This document shows, piece by piece, positions 44,104-56,344 of a stretch of DNA of 64,000 nucleotides (positions are counted from its first letter, which is position 1; each line of letters begins with the position of its first letter). The stretch covers positions 160,060 to 224,059 of the forward strand of contig ML976744.1 in NCBI GenBank assembly GCA_010015655.1. Direction: 5' to 3'. The DNA is from Bimuria novae-zelandiae CBS 107.79. Taxonomy: Eukaryota > Ascomycota > Dothideomycetes > Pleosporales > Didymosphaeriaceae. The notes beneath the pieces were generated by a model, which was given only the letters and a program-made list of their open reading frames with translations, was not told the DNA's origin and ran no database searches. Made by a program: the position numbers and the translations under genes.

Positions 44104-47100
44104 TCAACTCGTGATGGACCCTCGATCGATTACCACTAGGTCGATATCCTCACCAATAGCACATGTCTGTTCAACTGTCACGCCTGCGGTGTTCAAAACT
44201 GCTACGTCTGAAGAGGATATTGATTGCTGGGTGATATCTAGGTGAAGTATCAACCTTGAAGGGCGACCCCATCCAGGGCTTGCAACAGTCCATATTACGG
44301 ACGGTTTGAGCCCACTACGGTTACGTTACGGTTGCTAGCCATTACTATACAAACGTTATAGTAGAGAGGTCTATACGGTACTAGTAATAAGCTATAATAA
44401 TTAATTTAGGCCTTTTATAGTAAAATTATAGCTAAAAATAATATATAATTATTTTAATTAAAAAGGAGGTATAAGTCCCGCGTTATTTAAAACTTTATTA
44501 TTATTATTAACTACTAAAGGTGCGTTCTGTTTATAATTTATATAAGAAGTTAAGTTTTTAAGGTAACTTAAAATAACGTCTCTTATTAGCTAGTCCTTTT
44601 AAAATTAATAAGCTTTAATTATAATTAAGGATAGTAAATTCTAATCGCACGTGACTATATATTTAGTGGACGGGAAGCACCGCTCGCAGTCGCAGGACGT
44701 TGCTGGCACAGAGAGGTGATATATCGCCACTTTGTAGAGTATTGGGAACCTTGTTTGACCGACTTCTGTCTACTAACGGTGCGGATTGTCTAGTAATTCT
44801 AATAGACGTTGGTCTTGGCTGGCGAGGTGCAGGTCTTCGAGTATACTCTCGTTGTAATCCTCTAGCTGGGAGCTCTGTTTCTGCCGCTTGCGCTGCTTCG
44901 TGCCAGTAAGAAGCATGGGGTCCACCCACATTATACGTTATCGGCGAGCGCTTAATTTGTACGCTCCCAGGACTTTGCGCATGGCGTCCACATCGTCTAG
45001 TAAGCTGTCGTCCTCCGTCAATTGTTCTGCTGCTAAATAGGTGGCAAAGGTGACCTCGAGCGACTTCTTTGCCTTCCGAATCCAATGTGGGTAATGAGAC
45101 CAGTGCGTCTGGCACCAACGTAGGCGCAGGCGTGGATGTAGAGTTGTCGCGACGCAGTACAGTGATGGCTCGGGATCAATTACCAGCCGTACAAAATACG
45201 TGATCCGCTTCTCCATGGTGAAGGCGACACCGTTTTGCAGGTATCGCGACTGCCCGTAGTGCTCGCACAGAGGCACGTCGTCGGTGAGGACTTTGTAGAT
45301 TTCTTGGAGGTTGAACACCGTCTGCCAGAGACTGCTAAATCCGGAACTGCTAGCATTGCCTTCAAGCGACTTACAATTCTTATAAAATAATTATAAAATA
45401 TTATAAATAATAAAGACTTTATCTTAGTTATTATCTAATAGTTTATTAGTATATAAATTATAATTATTATTAGCTAGGGCGTTATCGTCGCATAGGTATT
45501 TAGTATAGAGTTAAATTGCTTTCTGTAACTTTAGGTAGCATAGTAATATAGCGTAAGTACTATACTACTAGATCCTACTATCCTTTATTAAAATAAGTAT
45601 AAAAATTATAAACCTTGTTATTATTAAGAGCTTACTATTATAAGCTTATAAAAAGGTATTAACGCTTATAAGATACGTAGACTAAGTTAATAAAATTATA
45701 TAGGTTACTAATAATACCATTTTTTAAAAAATGTTGATATGGCAATAGGCTGTTGAATCAAGACTTCGTTGCAACGATGTGGTGTGGATAGTAGTGATTT
45801 TAATTAATTGATTGTGGTGGGCTGTTGCGAGAAGTATTTATCGAGCATGGTTTGTTCCCTGCTAGCCCGATCAGGACTAGCGCAACAAACCACAGGCAAG
45901 CTGCATGGCTATAAACGCCGTAGGAGCGTTGCGCAGGTTTAATACCAACACTAGCTATCTTTTCTTTTATGCTATATGTGGCTAGTTTAGCCCAGAACGC
46001 TCAGATCTGCAATAAAAACACGATCTGTAACAATTGCTAGTTTCTTAACTAGGCTAGCGCCGGTGCGCGCCCTTACAGTGCCCATCCTGCTACTATTATA
46101 GACTTACTACTTCTTGCTATCGTAATCGTGCTTTATAATATTAACTTTAGTATAATTAACCTAGCCTTGCACGCGAAGCTCGAGCTAGTTATAATTAATA
46201 AAATACTTTATAGCTAAGTTAAAGCTAGCCTTAGTTATTAAGTCTACTAGATTATTACGTTTATTAATCTAGCGGATATCTATAAGCTCACTGCGCTTAT
46301 AGGCCTTACGTAGAGCTATAATATTAATTATAAGACGCTTCTCCTTAGTAGTGCTAAGCTTAATAAGATAATTGTATAAAGAGCGTAAGTTAGTATATAC
46401 GATAATAGGGATATTAAGGAGATTAAGTTACTATATAATTATATTAATTATACTACTAATTATAATTATAATATTAACTTTATAGGCTATCGCGTAGATC
46501 TTAAATATAAGGACGCTACAAGTAACGCGCTTATACTTAATAGATAACTAGTAAATAATATTATTAGTAAACTTAAAGTTACGATTGCTATCTTTAGTCT
46601 TATTACTAAGCGTAATTACGAAGCCTATTTATAATAATATATTCTTATTATTAGTAAATAATGCGTCGATAAAGGCGTACAGCTTTAAGTTACTTAAGTT
46701 TAGTAGGATAAAGTTAAGGCCGCGAGTAATATTCTCCTTCTACTAAATAATATACTTATTTAATCTAGTAATTTCTTCTTTTATAGGCTTACTTGCTTAG
46801 GCTGTAGTAGCGAGGTTAAAGCTTGCCTTAGGTTAATAGATTATTATAATATAAGCACTTTAAGCGCGCTATTAAATATATAATTACTTATTATTAGCTA
46901 TTTTTAGCTTCTTACTTTACTTCTTCTAGCGCAGAGTAATAGCGCGATTATTATTATTAAGCTTAATAATATAGCTATTAAAGTTAATTTACGCGTCTAG
47001 TAAGAGAAACTACTTAGGTTTAGCCTTAAAACGTAGCTTCTAGTCCTTAAGGTCTATAAAACCTTTATTAGACAGACTAAGCGTGTTATTAGTTTACATG

Positions 47101-50100
47101 CTAATAATGCCAAAGCACTCGCTACTAACCTTACTAATAAGTAGGCATAGATTATAAGTAGATATTACTATATAGAGAGTCTTGGTGTGGTGTTTATTAT
47201 ACGTTAACCACTAATAGGCACCTGCTTTAGCAATACCGTATAGCAGCTTAATAATAATTATAACTATATTTGTTAGATAACTATCCTTAAGCTAGGCTGG
47301 TACGTTAGCCACGATGGTACGCTGGAGTGGATTATCCGATTGCGTATAGGCCTGAGTGATGTCACGGAACCAGAGGTGCATGCCTAGCTTTAATAGTAAT
47401 GGTGCTAGAGCGATAATCACACGCTGGCTTGCACGCTGGATAGTAGGAGACTGTGTTAGGACAAGCTTCTTTTTATTATTAGCGTATCCTTAGATAACAA
47501 GACAGGACTTCTTATACGGGTAGTTAGTAGTCTTGCCCTTAACTTTATTAATAATGTATAACTTAAAGATGCGGATCTTATTATAATAGTAAAGACTATA
47601 CTTTTTAAAGCAAAAAATATCTTATGTAATAAGGGCGTTAATTTCTCCCTTTATAGATACTTTAAATAGTTACCCTAGTATTATAATCTTACTAATTACT
47701 TATAGCTTCTTAGCTAGGACAAGATTATTACGCTTACGTTAATTAAAGTTAATAGTAGTAGTTATAACTTTATTAAGCTTAGGCTTATTCCTTAAGCCTT
47801 TTAGCCTACCGCGCTTACGCTTGGACGCGGACTCCTCCTCTATAATAAGAGTAAAATTATTATTAGAGCTACTGTTATCCTTGTCCTCTGCAAGAGGGGT
47901 AATAATAGTCGTATTATCTATATAATACAGGCGCACTACGGTAATGCAAAAAGTAACTTATTTATTATTAATTTTAATAACTATAGATTACTTATTAACG
48001 TGGAGGGCGATTATCTAATACGGGCTAGACTATTTATAGTTTTCTTACTAGACCTTAACACTACTTAAAATAGGTAATAGTAAAATATTAGTTGCGTTAG
48101 GACTATTATAAGTTATAAGAGCCTTATTAACTTAGCGCTTTACCTTAATTTTATGCACTTTAGCTATTGCTTTACGCACTATAGCGCCGCGGGCGGTAAT
48201 AAATAGTAATAGTAGTAATTTCTTTAATAAGCGAGGATATGCTCTAAAGACAAGAAGAGTTAAGACAAGTCTATTAGGATCTATAGTGTTATTAACAGCC
48301 TTAATAGCTATCTATAAGATATGTTTAGGAGTGGTTGTGTGTCTAACGTCTACAGAGATTACCCTATAAGCACGATAGATAGGAGCATAATAGCGCTTAA
48401 CCTTGCTAATTAAATAATATGCCTTTACTAGGACTTCCTTAACCTTAATCGCAAGTAACGTGGCGTTATTAATAAACTTATTAGTAATAAAGTTCTTGCT
48501 AGCATCTATCTTAATAACGTTAGGAGGACTAACGTATATATTAATCTATATAGCGCGAAGAAGATCCCAAGTAGTATTTGCCTAGATATTTAGTATAAAT
48601 TAAGTAGCTTAAAAAGCTATGGCTTTATTAACTGCGTAGAGCACTAGTTTCTAATTAATGTATATTATATCGATAATAACGTATAAGTTGAAGTCTATGT
48701 TATTACGAATAGTAAAGCGGAAACGGCTAGGTGCTTTGCTATAGATTTGACACTAGTAATAGTACTTATTAATACGATTAATAATGTCCTTGTTAACGTC
48801 TTTATAGCCTGCTTTGCCAAGGATCTTATACAGTTATCTAGCAATAGAATAGCTAAAGCGTTAGTAAAGCTAGCGTAGCTTAGTCTTGGTTAAGTAGTAG
48901 ATAACAGTCTCTTGTTTATTAAGCAGAAGCCATGGATATCCCTATTTATAGATAATTAGGAATTCTTTGCCACCTTAAACAAGCACGTTGTTAACGTTGT
49001 TAAAGAAAATACTATAATAATTTATATCTTTTAAGTAGAGCAGAAATAGTGTGTTAGTTAGTATTACTATAAAAGTAATTATACTAAATAGCGTGCTAAC
49101 ATTAACGTTGCTAAGGGAAAAACACTCTAAATTATTTCTAAATTAGATTTAATAATATCCTATAGTAGACTTATTAATAATTATAAATAGCTAGATAAGC
49201 TTCAGCGCCTTTACTTATATCTTATTAGTAGTTAAGACACTAGCTATACTAGTGTTAGGTATAATACCTTAAAAGATATCTACGTTGTAGCGTAAATTAA
49301 ATAAGAAGAGTTAAGTATCTTTATTTACTTTACTAAAGATATAAAAATTATTACCTATAATTGTATAAAGTATAGTAGCGTTATTAAGGCTAGAGATAAT
49401 AGCGTCGCTATTAACTTTATTACAAGATATAGTTAAGTAAACTTAGTTAGCAAAATACGCTTTAATATTATTATTACTAGTATTATTATTACTACCGTCG
49501 CTGTCTTTAAGCTCTATACCTTTATAGCTAGCAAGAAATATTTTATAACTTAGGGTATTAAGATTATTTTAAGCATATTAGTTATAGCGTTAGCGATGCT
49601 CTATGCGCTCCTTCTTTAAGTATTAAATTAATTAGTACTTAGGCTACTTATAGATAAAGTATATCTTATTACGGCGATTACCTAAGTAGTTTAACTAATA
49701 ATTATTATTATTAAATTAATTGCCGCGCGATCCGCCTTAACCTTAATAGTAGTAGTTATAGTAATTATTATCTAATAATCCTATAGCTTATTAATTATTA
49801 TAAATATAGTAATAGTTAGTGTAATACTACTTATCTGCATCTCGCGATAGAAACTAGCTATTAAGATGATAGCTTAACTATATACTAACTACGTTACAGA
49901 GATCTGCAGCGACACCTTTAAATATAGTTACTAGCTTTAAGCAAGCTATAGTAGTTACTTTAATACTATAATATGCGCTAAGGAGCTATTGCGCAAGTAA
50001 ATACTAATTATAGCTCTTACTCTATTCCTATAATAGTGCCTAATAGAGTATGTTTATCTTGCTAATAACTATTTTAAGACACTCTATAGGGTCTTTATTA

Positions 50101-53100
50101 GGGTTAGCGGTCATAACGCTCTTAAGCGTAGTACTATGCCACTCCTAGAGGTATATCTAATAAGCTTATATAGTGTTAAAGTACGTGCGTAGTTTGTTAA
50201 GTATTACGTTATAAGTAAGCGTAAGCGCCTGGGGAGTAGTATAATTATAGTAATACTAAAGCGCTTAGCTAGTAAGCATAATAAAGAGTGCTATTTTATA
50301 CTACTTATTTTTATTAATCCTAACCTTAGTGTAGAGGTCGTTAAACACCTTAATCTTTGTCTTAAAGATATTATATTTATTACCTAAATACTTCTACTCT
50401 AGCGTGTATAACTTAGCAAGATTAGTAAGTAAATAAGAGTTATTCTGCACAGGCGTAAACCTAGGTTATAATAATAATAATAATTCTCTACCTAGCGGAA
50501 CTCGCTACTACTATTATTATTCTTTATTATTTATAATCTAGTGGCACTTAAAGCCTTCGCAGAGCCTTATAAGCTTAAGATACTTAGTAGGCTATTTTAA
50601 AATAGTAGTTAATATAAGGAGTTCTGCAAATTAGTTAGGGAGATTATTACTATAATCTTGCTTAATATAGATATCTTGCTAGTAAAGGAGCTCTTTAAGT
50701 GCTTTTTAAATACGCTTATTAATACTATTAAAGAGATTGCGGGTAAAATTCTTAAAATACTCCTTAAACTTAAGTAGTAAAAATAGGTTAAATATATTAT
50801 CCTCTTCTACCTATATTATCTAGTTAATAACTATAGTGTTAAGTTTGTCTATATTAATAATAGCGTTAGTATTATTAAAATTTTAGTTAGCGTACTAGTC
50901 CTTGTAGATTATCTTGTCTAAGTACCATGAGTAGTCTTTTATTTGAGTGTACTTTATAATAGCGTTTTAGGTATAAGCTTATAATTAGTGTAATTAACAA
51001 GAGTTAGCGTGGTTAACGCAAATCTCCTTCCGAACTAAGCCTTAGTAGGGACAATCTAGGCAGAGAGATCCTTCAAATACGAGGCGCCACTAATCCTAAT
51101 ACAGGATAGCGGTGAGCTTATCGTACCTGTACTTCGCACTAGCGATGCTATATCCTAGACCTTGGTAGGGGAGGAGGCATGCGCTAACCACTTCTATTAC
51201 TAAAATACTTAGCCTAAAACGTGCGCTAAGATTCCCTATACATAGTATATCTTGCTAATCTGTAGTGTAGCAACTACTAATTAGTGTTAATATAGTAATA
51301 GGCTATTAAATTAAGACTTTATTATAATAATATAGTGTAGATAGTAGTGATTTTAATTAATTAATTGTGGTGGGCTATTACGAGAAGTATTTATCGAGCG
51401 TGGTTTGTTCCCTGCTAGCCCGATCAGGACTAGCGCAACAAACCACAGGCAAGCTGCATAGCTGTGAACGCCGTAGGAGCGTTGCGCAGGTTCGATACCA
51501 ACAAAAAATATAAGATATTTATCTACGGACGACGCGCATAATAATCTAAATTTAAATTTACTTTAAATTTTAGCTATATATAAAAAAATTTATAATAAGA
51601 TTTATTATATATCTAGCGTACTAAATTTAGTATTATAGTCTAATATAGAGCTCTCCCTTAGTAAGGTTATTAATACTAACAAAAATATCTTATTATTATT
51701 TATAATATTATTAGTAATAAAATAGTAAATATTTTAAGAAAAGTCGTACTCTTAAGTAACTTAATAGATAATAGACGCTTACGTAGCGCCTGTGTGGTCG
51801 TAGAAAAGAGCGCGAAAAGCGATAAGTACGTTGCGTTAATAGTAGAGAGAATCTAGAGAAGGTGCGGATTAGTGGTGTAGATTTCTTAAAGTGCCACTAA
51901 CTCTAGTAAATCTAACTAGGCTAACTATTAACCTAGATTTTAGCGTAACTTACTAATAAAGTGCGTAATAACTCTAAGAATGGCTATATTATTTAGTAAC
52001 GTCTAGATATTATAACTTATACTTATTTTGCTCGACGCCGCGCATAAAAGTAATCTTACCACCTTCTTCGTTTTCTCTAGCGCTTTTTTACGTACCTAGA
52101 AAGTGTATTACTACTGTTCGGCAGCCCGCGCAGCAGATTAATATAATTTATATTAATAAGCTTTTACTACTTATTAAAGTTACTATAATAAAACTTAAAT
52201 TATAGAGAATTACTTAGTTAATATATAACTTAAGAAGCTCTACTTCTTACTATAATAAATAAAAAAAATAGTTAAATTAGCGCCTGTAGCTTTTTTAAAT
52301 AAATTTAATAATATATTAGTAGCTAGTAGTATAAGACCTTTATTAAGGTTAATATTATAAACCTTTTATAGGTGCCTAATAATATAAGCTATACTGGAGT
52401 TAATATCTTAAAGGTACGCAATTATTCTACTTATATAGTATTTCTTATATTAAAGAATACTTTTTTACTAGCACTATTATCCTATAGTTAAATAATATCT
52501 ACTCTATATCGCTATATTAATGCTAGTTTTTTACTACCTAGCAACTTTAACTTATACTATATATAGTAACTAAGCTACACACTTATAAGTTTTATTTTAC
52601 TATATTAAAAGTTATTTTAATTAATATTTAACTCCTTGCTAAAATTATAACTAACTAAATAATTATAAGACGCTTATATAGCTAGCAATAATATACGTAA
52701 GGAGCTAACTAATATTAGAATACTATAAATAGTAAAAATATAATAAAGTATTAGTATTAATAACTATAATATTTTTATTAACTAGGACGCGCGTGTACTT
52801 TATAAGTTAACTTATAAGCTTATTATAATAGTAATAGTAAATAAGGTAAATAAGCTAATTTTTATATGAAAAATAAAATAAAAAATAGTTAGGAGTTAGC
52901 GCTCTGTATTTGCACGATATAGGTATATCGTACGCCTAAAGTAGTCTAGATCTGCTATATCTAACGCCTAGACGCCCTTAAACGCTTAGATTATACCTTC
53001 TTCCTAATTAGGAACTATATAGCTATAATATAGCTTAATAATTAGTACGGTACGGTTGTAATTACTGTGGGAGACCACTACCGTACGGACCGCCGAAAAC

Positions 53101-53483
53101 CGCCTTCGGACGATACCGTACGAACCGTAATACGGACTGTTGCAAGCGCTGACACCATCTGGCAAGAGCTTACCAATTTCTGGCTGGGTTGCCACAGCTT
53201 CTCTTCTTTGACGCCGGTAATGGAGGCACCCGAGTACTAAACATGCGACGGCAAGAACGATACCAGCAACTTCAAGGCAAAATCCCTCGCGAGGTGGGCA
53301 AAGGAGGAAGGGCTTCTGTGTGCCCAACCCTCGAAAAGACCGACATTGGAAGGATTTGTATGATGCTCGCGTTAAGAGACAAAGGGCTGAGGAAGAACTG
53401 TATCGAAAGATCGGTCTTGAAAGTGGAAGCAAAGAGTAGTTGACAACGGCAAATGCGCGTAAATATATGCGAAGGCCGGGCAA
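44104..53483 (-). CDS. Small single-pass membrane protein (paralogue 2) whose intron is filled by a hAT transposon
   Basis: Exon 1 runs 53483-53174 and ends GAA-ATT-G before the donor gtaagc. Exon 2 runs 44237-44104 after the acceptor ttcacctag and gives 44 clean residues (DITQQSISSS..., ending IDLVVIDRGSITS) before TGA. Removing the hAT (44286-53139) and one target duplication leaves a 76-nt intron. The first exon carries one hydrophobic segment (EVAGIVLAVACLVLGCLHY) followed by RRQRRE. The same layout, including the acidic ED..VV tail, occurs at 38806-39270. The ATG at 53483 is the only in-frame choice but is uncertain; a further 5' intron is possible. With an 8.9-kb intron full of transposon sequence, normal splicing is doubtful, so it may be a knocked-down or dead gene. 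Confidence 0.55.
44663..45360 (-). pseudogene. hAT transposase C-terminal region (broken)
   Basis: Minus frame 45318-44938 reads LQEIYKVLTDDVPL, then RLVIDPEPSLYCVATTLHPRLRLRWCQTHW and WIRKAKKSLEV. This is the segment before the hAT dimerisation domain, with the YCVAT.LHP motif typical of fungal hAT proteins. The frame continues with a shift into 45118-44663. It is GC-rich and little affected by RIP, unlike the flanking DNA. The N-terminal half should lie at 45361-45726 and 51509-53030, but these are too RIP-mutated to read. Confidence 0.65.
45732..45950 (-). repeat. 3' LTR of Copia F
   Basis: 219 bp, TGTTGATATGG to AATACCAACA on the plus strand. Less RIP-mutated than the other LTR in its left half. 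Confidence 0.9.
45951..51284 (-). pseudogene. Copia F gag-pol (broken)
   Basis: Minus-strand frames are riddled with TAA/TAG. Recognisable parts are RNase H (about 46420-46130), the Lys/Arg-rich integrase C-terminal linker (KRKRGRLKGLRNKP at about 47825-47780, inside a 65-codon open stretch 47936-47739), and a GC-richer patch near 47290-47460. Gag and RT lie between by order but cannot be read reliably. Confidence 0.65.
51285..51503 (-). repeat. 5' LTR of Copia F
   Basis: 219 bp, TGTTAATATAG to GATACCAACA on the plus strand. The half nearest the element body has many C-to-T and G-to-A changes relative to the other LTR, while the outer half is conserved. Confidence 0.9.
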
Positions 53484-54263
53484 TCACTAAACGGGGGCTT
53501 GATGGAGGGGATTGCTAACGAACTATTCGAATTTCCAATTGGCCCTTGCGGTCATGATAACGGGCGGAATTCGAGCTCAAGGCAGCTTTAATGGCGATTT
53601 CTGCGACCGCAGAGGCGGGCTCAGTCGATTCTCGAGAGGCGCTGTTCGGCTCGGAGAGATCGTCTTAACCGTTGTGAGATGATTGTGGTTATGATTATGG
53701 TCAAAGCCAAATCCGGTTAACCCTGCTACAACACAAGAGCCCAAAAATTCGTAAAGCGGCATGATTGGTTATGTCCTTGAATGTTCCCGGGAAGATGGCC
53801 GCACGTGGGCTAGAATCAGAGAGATCGATAATGAGCTAACCCAGAGGGTTAGCGCCCTGAAAGATCATGACAGCATTCATCCAATGACAGTAACTCAGTG
53901 AGTGGTCACTAAAGCGTGTTGGATCGTCCCGAGAATATGCAGTCTTTGCCGCACAAGACAAAAGCTTAGAAAGTCATTCAATCGACGAGCGCTGCGCCAG
54001 CCTTACGAAGACACTGGGTTCAGTCCATGGGAGGAACGGTGATTGATCAAGCAAACTGCACGAAGCGCATCGCCTTATTAGGTCCTAGCTAGGTTATTGT
54101 TGGGTCTCAAGAGCCGCCACATCTTGGCCTACTGTTGCACGTAATATAGATTTTCAACTGGTCAAACTCGTCGGTAAGAATATGTTCAGACTTCACAAGG
54201 CTTCAAGACTTATCCTACGAACTCCGTTGTGCAACGCAGAGCCGTTCTTCTGTCCTGGCAATG
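53484..54263. other. Intergenic between split membrane-protein gene and aldo/keto reductase
   Basis: 780 bp of GC-balanced DNA, presumably the promoter of the split gene and the 3' flank of the reductase. A 61-codon open frame (53762-53577, minus) with a His/Asn-rich run has no recognised domain and could at most be a 5' exon. Confidence 0.45.
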
Positions 54264-55331
54264 CTAACCTTCGATAGGAATGAAATCCGGGTATCTGTCT
54301 CCAACAGTCTCAAACTTCTTCAGCGTCTCGTCTAGCTCGGCCAGTTCAGCTTCAGTGAGATCAACCTTCTTTGAATTCTCCACGACACGCTCAGAGGTAG
54401 TGGCTCCTGGAATAGGAATCACCACTGGTGAGCCATTACCTTTCGCAATCGTCCAACCAAGGGTGAACTGGGCAGGAGAGACTCCTTTACGCTTCGCGGT
54501 CTCAGCAACCTGTTCGGCGAACTGTATGTTGATTGGGAATGTATCAAGCTGGAAGCGCGGAAAATGACGCAAAAGACTGTTCTGGGGAACATCGTCAAGG
54601 GTCTTGAACTGGCCTGTAAGAAAGCCACGTCCCATAGGAGAGTATGCCACGAGCGGGATTCTGAGCTCTGCAGTAGCGGCAGCGACCCCGTTCTCGAAGA
54701 TGTCAGTCTTACCAACGTTCAAAGATGCTCTTAACTTACAGTGAGATTTCGGCCTCTACAGAAGCGACCTTCGTATATTTGGCAGCCTCGCGAATAGTCG
54801 CAGCCTTGACCTCCGAAAGGCCAATCCCACCAATCTTGCCTGTTTGAACATACTCCTTATCCAATACACCCAGAGTGACCTCGAGTGGGGTCTTCGGATC
54901 AATGCGGTCAGGCTGGAAGAGATCGATCTTCTTCCGACCATTCAGCAGTTTGATGCAGTTGTCGACCGAAGCTCGGACTGCGTCAGGCGAACCGTCAGGA
55001 GTCATATCCTGAGGACCAGCTGCGCCTTTGATGCTGATCACGACTTTATCTGCGTCCTCTGGGTATTTGGCGAAGTATTTCTCCAAAAGAGTCAAGCTGT
55101 TGTTGTCTGGTGGGCCATAGAAATCGGCACCGTTCCAAAGGTTGACACCGTTGTCTAGCGCAGTCTTCAGAACTTGAATTCCATCATCTGTAGATATAGG
55201 ATTCGCCCTCCTCGTGAGTCCTTGGAGAGCATTAGCTATCGAGTTGACCGTAACTCGGTGTATCGCGAAGATCACTTACCCATGAGGCCTAGACCAATGG
55301 GGCCTACTTCTTTACCTACGATAGTTGGCAT
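54264..55331 (-). CDS. Aldo/keto reductase, pyridoxal-reductase-like, with doubtful second intron
   Basis: Exon 1 runs 55331-55280 (MPTIVGKEVGPIGLGLMG). A 59-nt intron follows (gtaagt..aag, GCTAAT branch). Exon 2 runs 55220-54740 and exon 3 runs 54707-54264, about 325 aa in all. AKR features: catalytic Asp50, Tyr52 (NGADFYGP) and Lys82 (VVISIKG), an FQPDRIDP segment in place of the usual His motif, AYSPMGRGFLTGQ, and the C-terminal cofactor-binding IPIPGATTSERVVEN. The family reduces aldehydes with NADPH, and this branch resembles fungal pyridoxal reductases. The exon 2/3 junction is odd: the good donor gtaagt at 54739 leaves phase 2, but the only nearby acceptor (54708) would give a 32-nt intron and the wrong frame. 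It may be a frameshifted copy, a sequence error, or alternative splicing that drops VEAEISL. Confidence 0.8.
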
Positions 55332-55995
55332 GTTGGTCGAAATAAAATCGAAGACTAATACAACAGGGATAAGATGGTGTGGATGAGCGAAGTGATTGAA
55401 AGGTCGTGTCCTGCATCTTCATTCATAGCTATCCAGCATCGGGCGAAAACACGACCACGAGCTCTACTGAATCCATTTGCGACCTACGGGCCAGAAAAAA
55501 GCACTCGCTTGCAGCTCACACCGCTCACCTACGTAATTTGGTCTCGGGTTGAGTTCGACAGCAGGTGGTTTAGGCGTTGAATCCGGTGACTTTGATCTGC
55601 AGATGATTGGTTCCGATGTTGACTACGCCGCCAACCGGCAGTGAACCATTCTTTGAGCTAATTACATATCCACCGAATTCATTTGTCACGGATAAAATAA
55701 TGTTTTTAGCAAGCATAGTATCTCATTTGTAACATGCAATTAAGACGCCAAATGTAAGGTGGTGATACGAGGCAGGGACGTCGCGACAGAGCAGACTCCA
55801 ACCTACGCAGATTGGCTAGCCAGATTCGGATTGCAATAAAAGTGGCGATAAGATTCTACTTGAGGAATTCTAGCTGCTAAAGCAATAGCTCGCCACATCT
55901 CGTTAATTTGAGAATCACTGAACAGCTTCCCGGTGTGACTATTTCTCAACCATCGACCTGGAGCACAGCCTTGTTCAGAGTGATACACACACACA
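55332..55995. other. Intergenic between the aldo/keto reductase and LINE E
   Basis: 664 bp, GC-balanced, with the reductase promoter at its left. A 63-codon minus frame (55994-55803) ends near the LINE junction and might be a fragment of a host gene cut by the LINE, but no domain is recognised. Confidence 0.45.
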
Positions 55996-56344
55996 ATTTA
56001 TTTACGCCCGGCGGCCGAGCCGAAAGGGCTACTAACACTGGCTAATACTACACTGCTTATGCTACATCGTGGCCTCACTAGCCCCTGTGTCTTCCTTGAC
56101 TTGCGTCTTCATGCCGCTTGTTATTCTAGTTAAAGCCCTTACTTAATATATATATTGCTTATTCTTTACCTACTGTCTCTTATTAAGCGCTCGTAGGTTA
56201 GTATTATTCGTAGTAGACTAGCTTAGAGTTAGTATTTCTAAGAGATTCTCTAAGTGTTTAGCGTCCTATCTTTGGCAGCTAAAGCGTTGTCTACTCTATG
56301 CTATATAAGTTTGTTAATAAGTATTATATTAGTAGATAAGGTTT

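Larger units (their letters stand above)
45732..51503 (-). mobile_element. Ty1/Copia retrotransposon F, RIP-degraded
   Basis: 5772 bp with 219-bp LTRs (45732-45950 and 51285-51503) and target duplications aaaaa (45727-45731 and 51504-51508). On the coding (minus) strand the LTR starts TGTTGGTATCGAACC. RNase H at the left end (minus, about 46420-46130) is Copia-type: VYTNLRSLYNYLIKLSTTKEKRL, then LIDIR.IN..NNLVDLITKA. It inserted inside the hAT element. Confidence 0.9.
44286..53139 (-). mobile_element. hAT-type DNA transposon, interrupted by Copia F
   Basis: The termini are inverted: CAGTCCATATTACGG at 44286 and the reverse complement of CAGTCCGTATTACGG ending at 53139. Both flanks carry TTGCAA (44280-44285 and 53140-53145). 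Subterminal ACGGT/TACGG motifs are repeated at both ends (44296-44330 and 53041-53125), typical of hAT transposase-binding regions. Without Copia F (45732-51503 plus its duplication) it would be about 3.1 kb, normal for hAT. A hAT transposase C-terminus lies at 45360-44663. A 6-bp duplication is unusual because hAT normally makes 8 bp. Confidence 0.75.

Noticed and set aside
51480..51503. B-box-like GGTTCGATACC, possible tRNA gene
   Set aside because: It is the terminus of the Copia F LTR (the complement of TGTTGGTATCGAACC), present in both LTRs. No cloverleaf or A box at the right distance.
26641..55995. A Starship-type giant element carrying the gene island as cargo
   Set aside because: NLRs and metabolic genes are common cargo, but no tyrosine-recombinase captain (DUF3435-type) was recognised in the window and no boundaries were seen.
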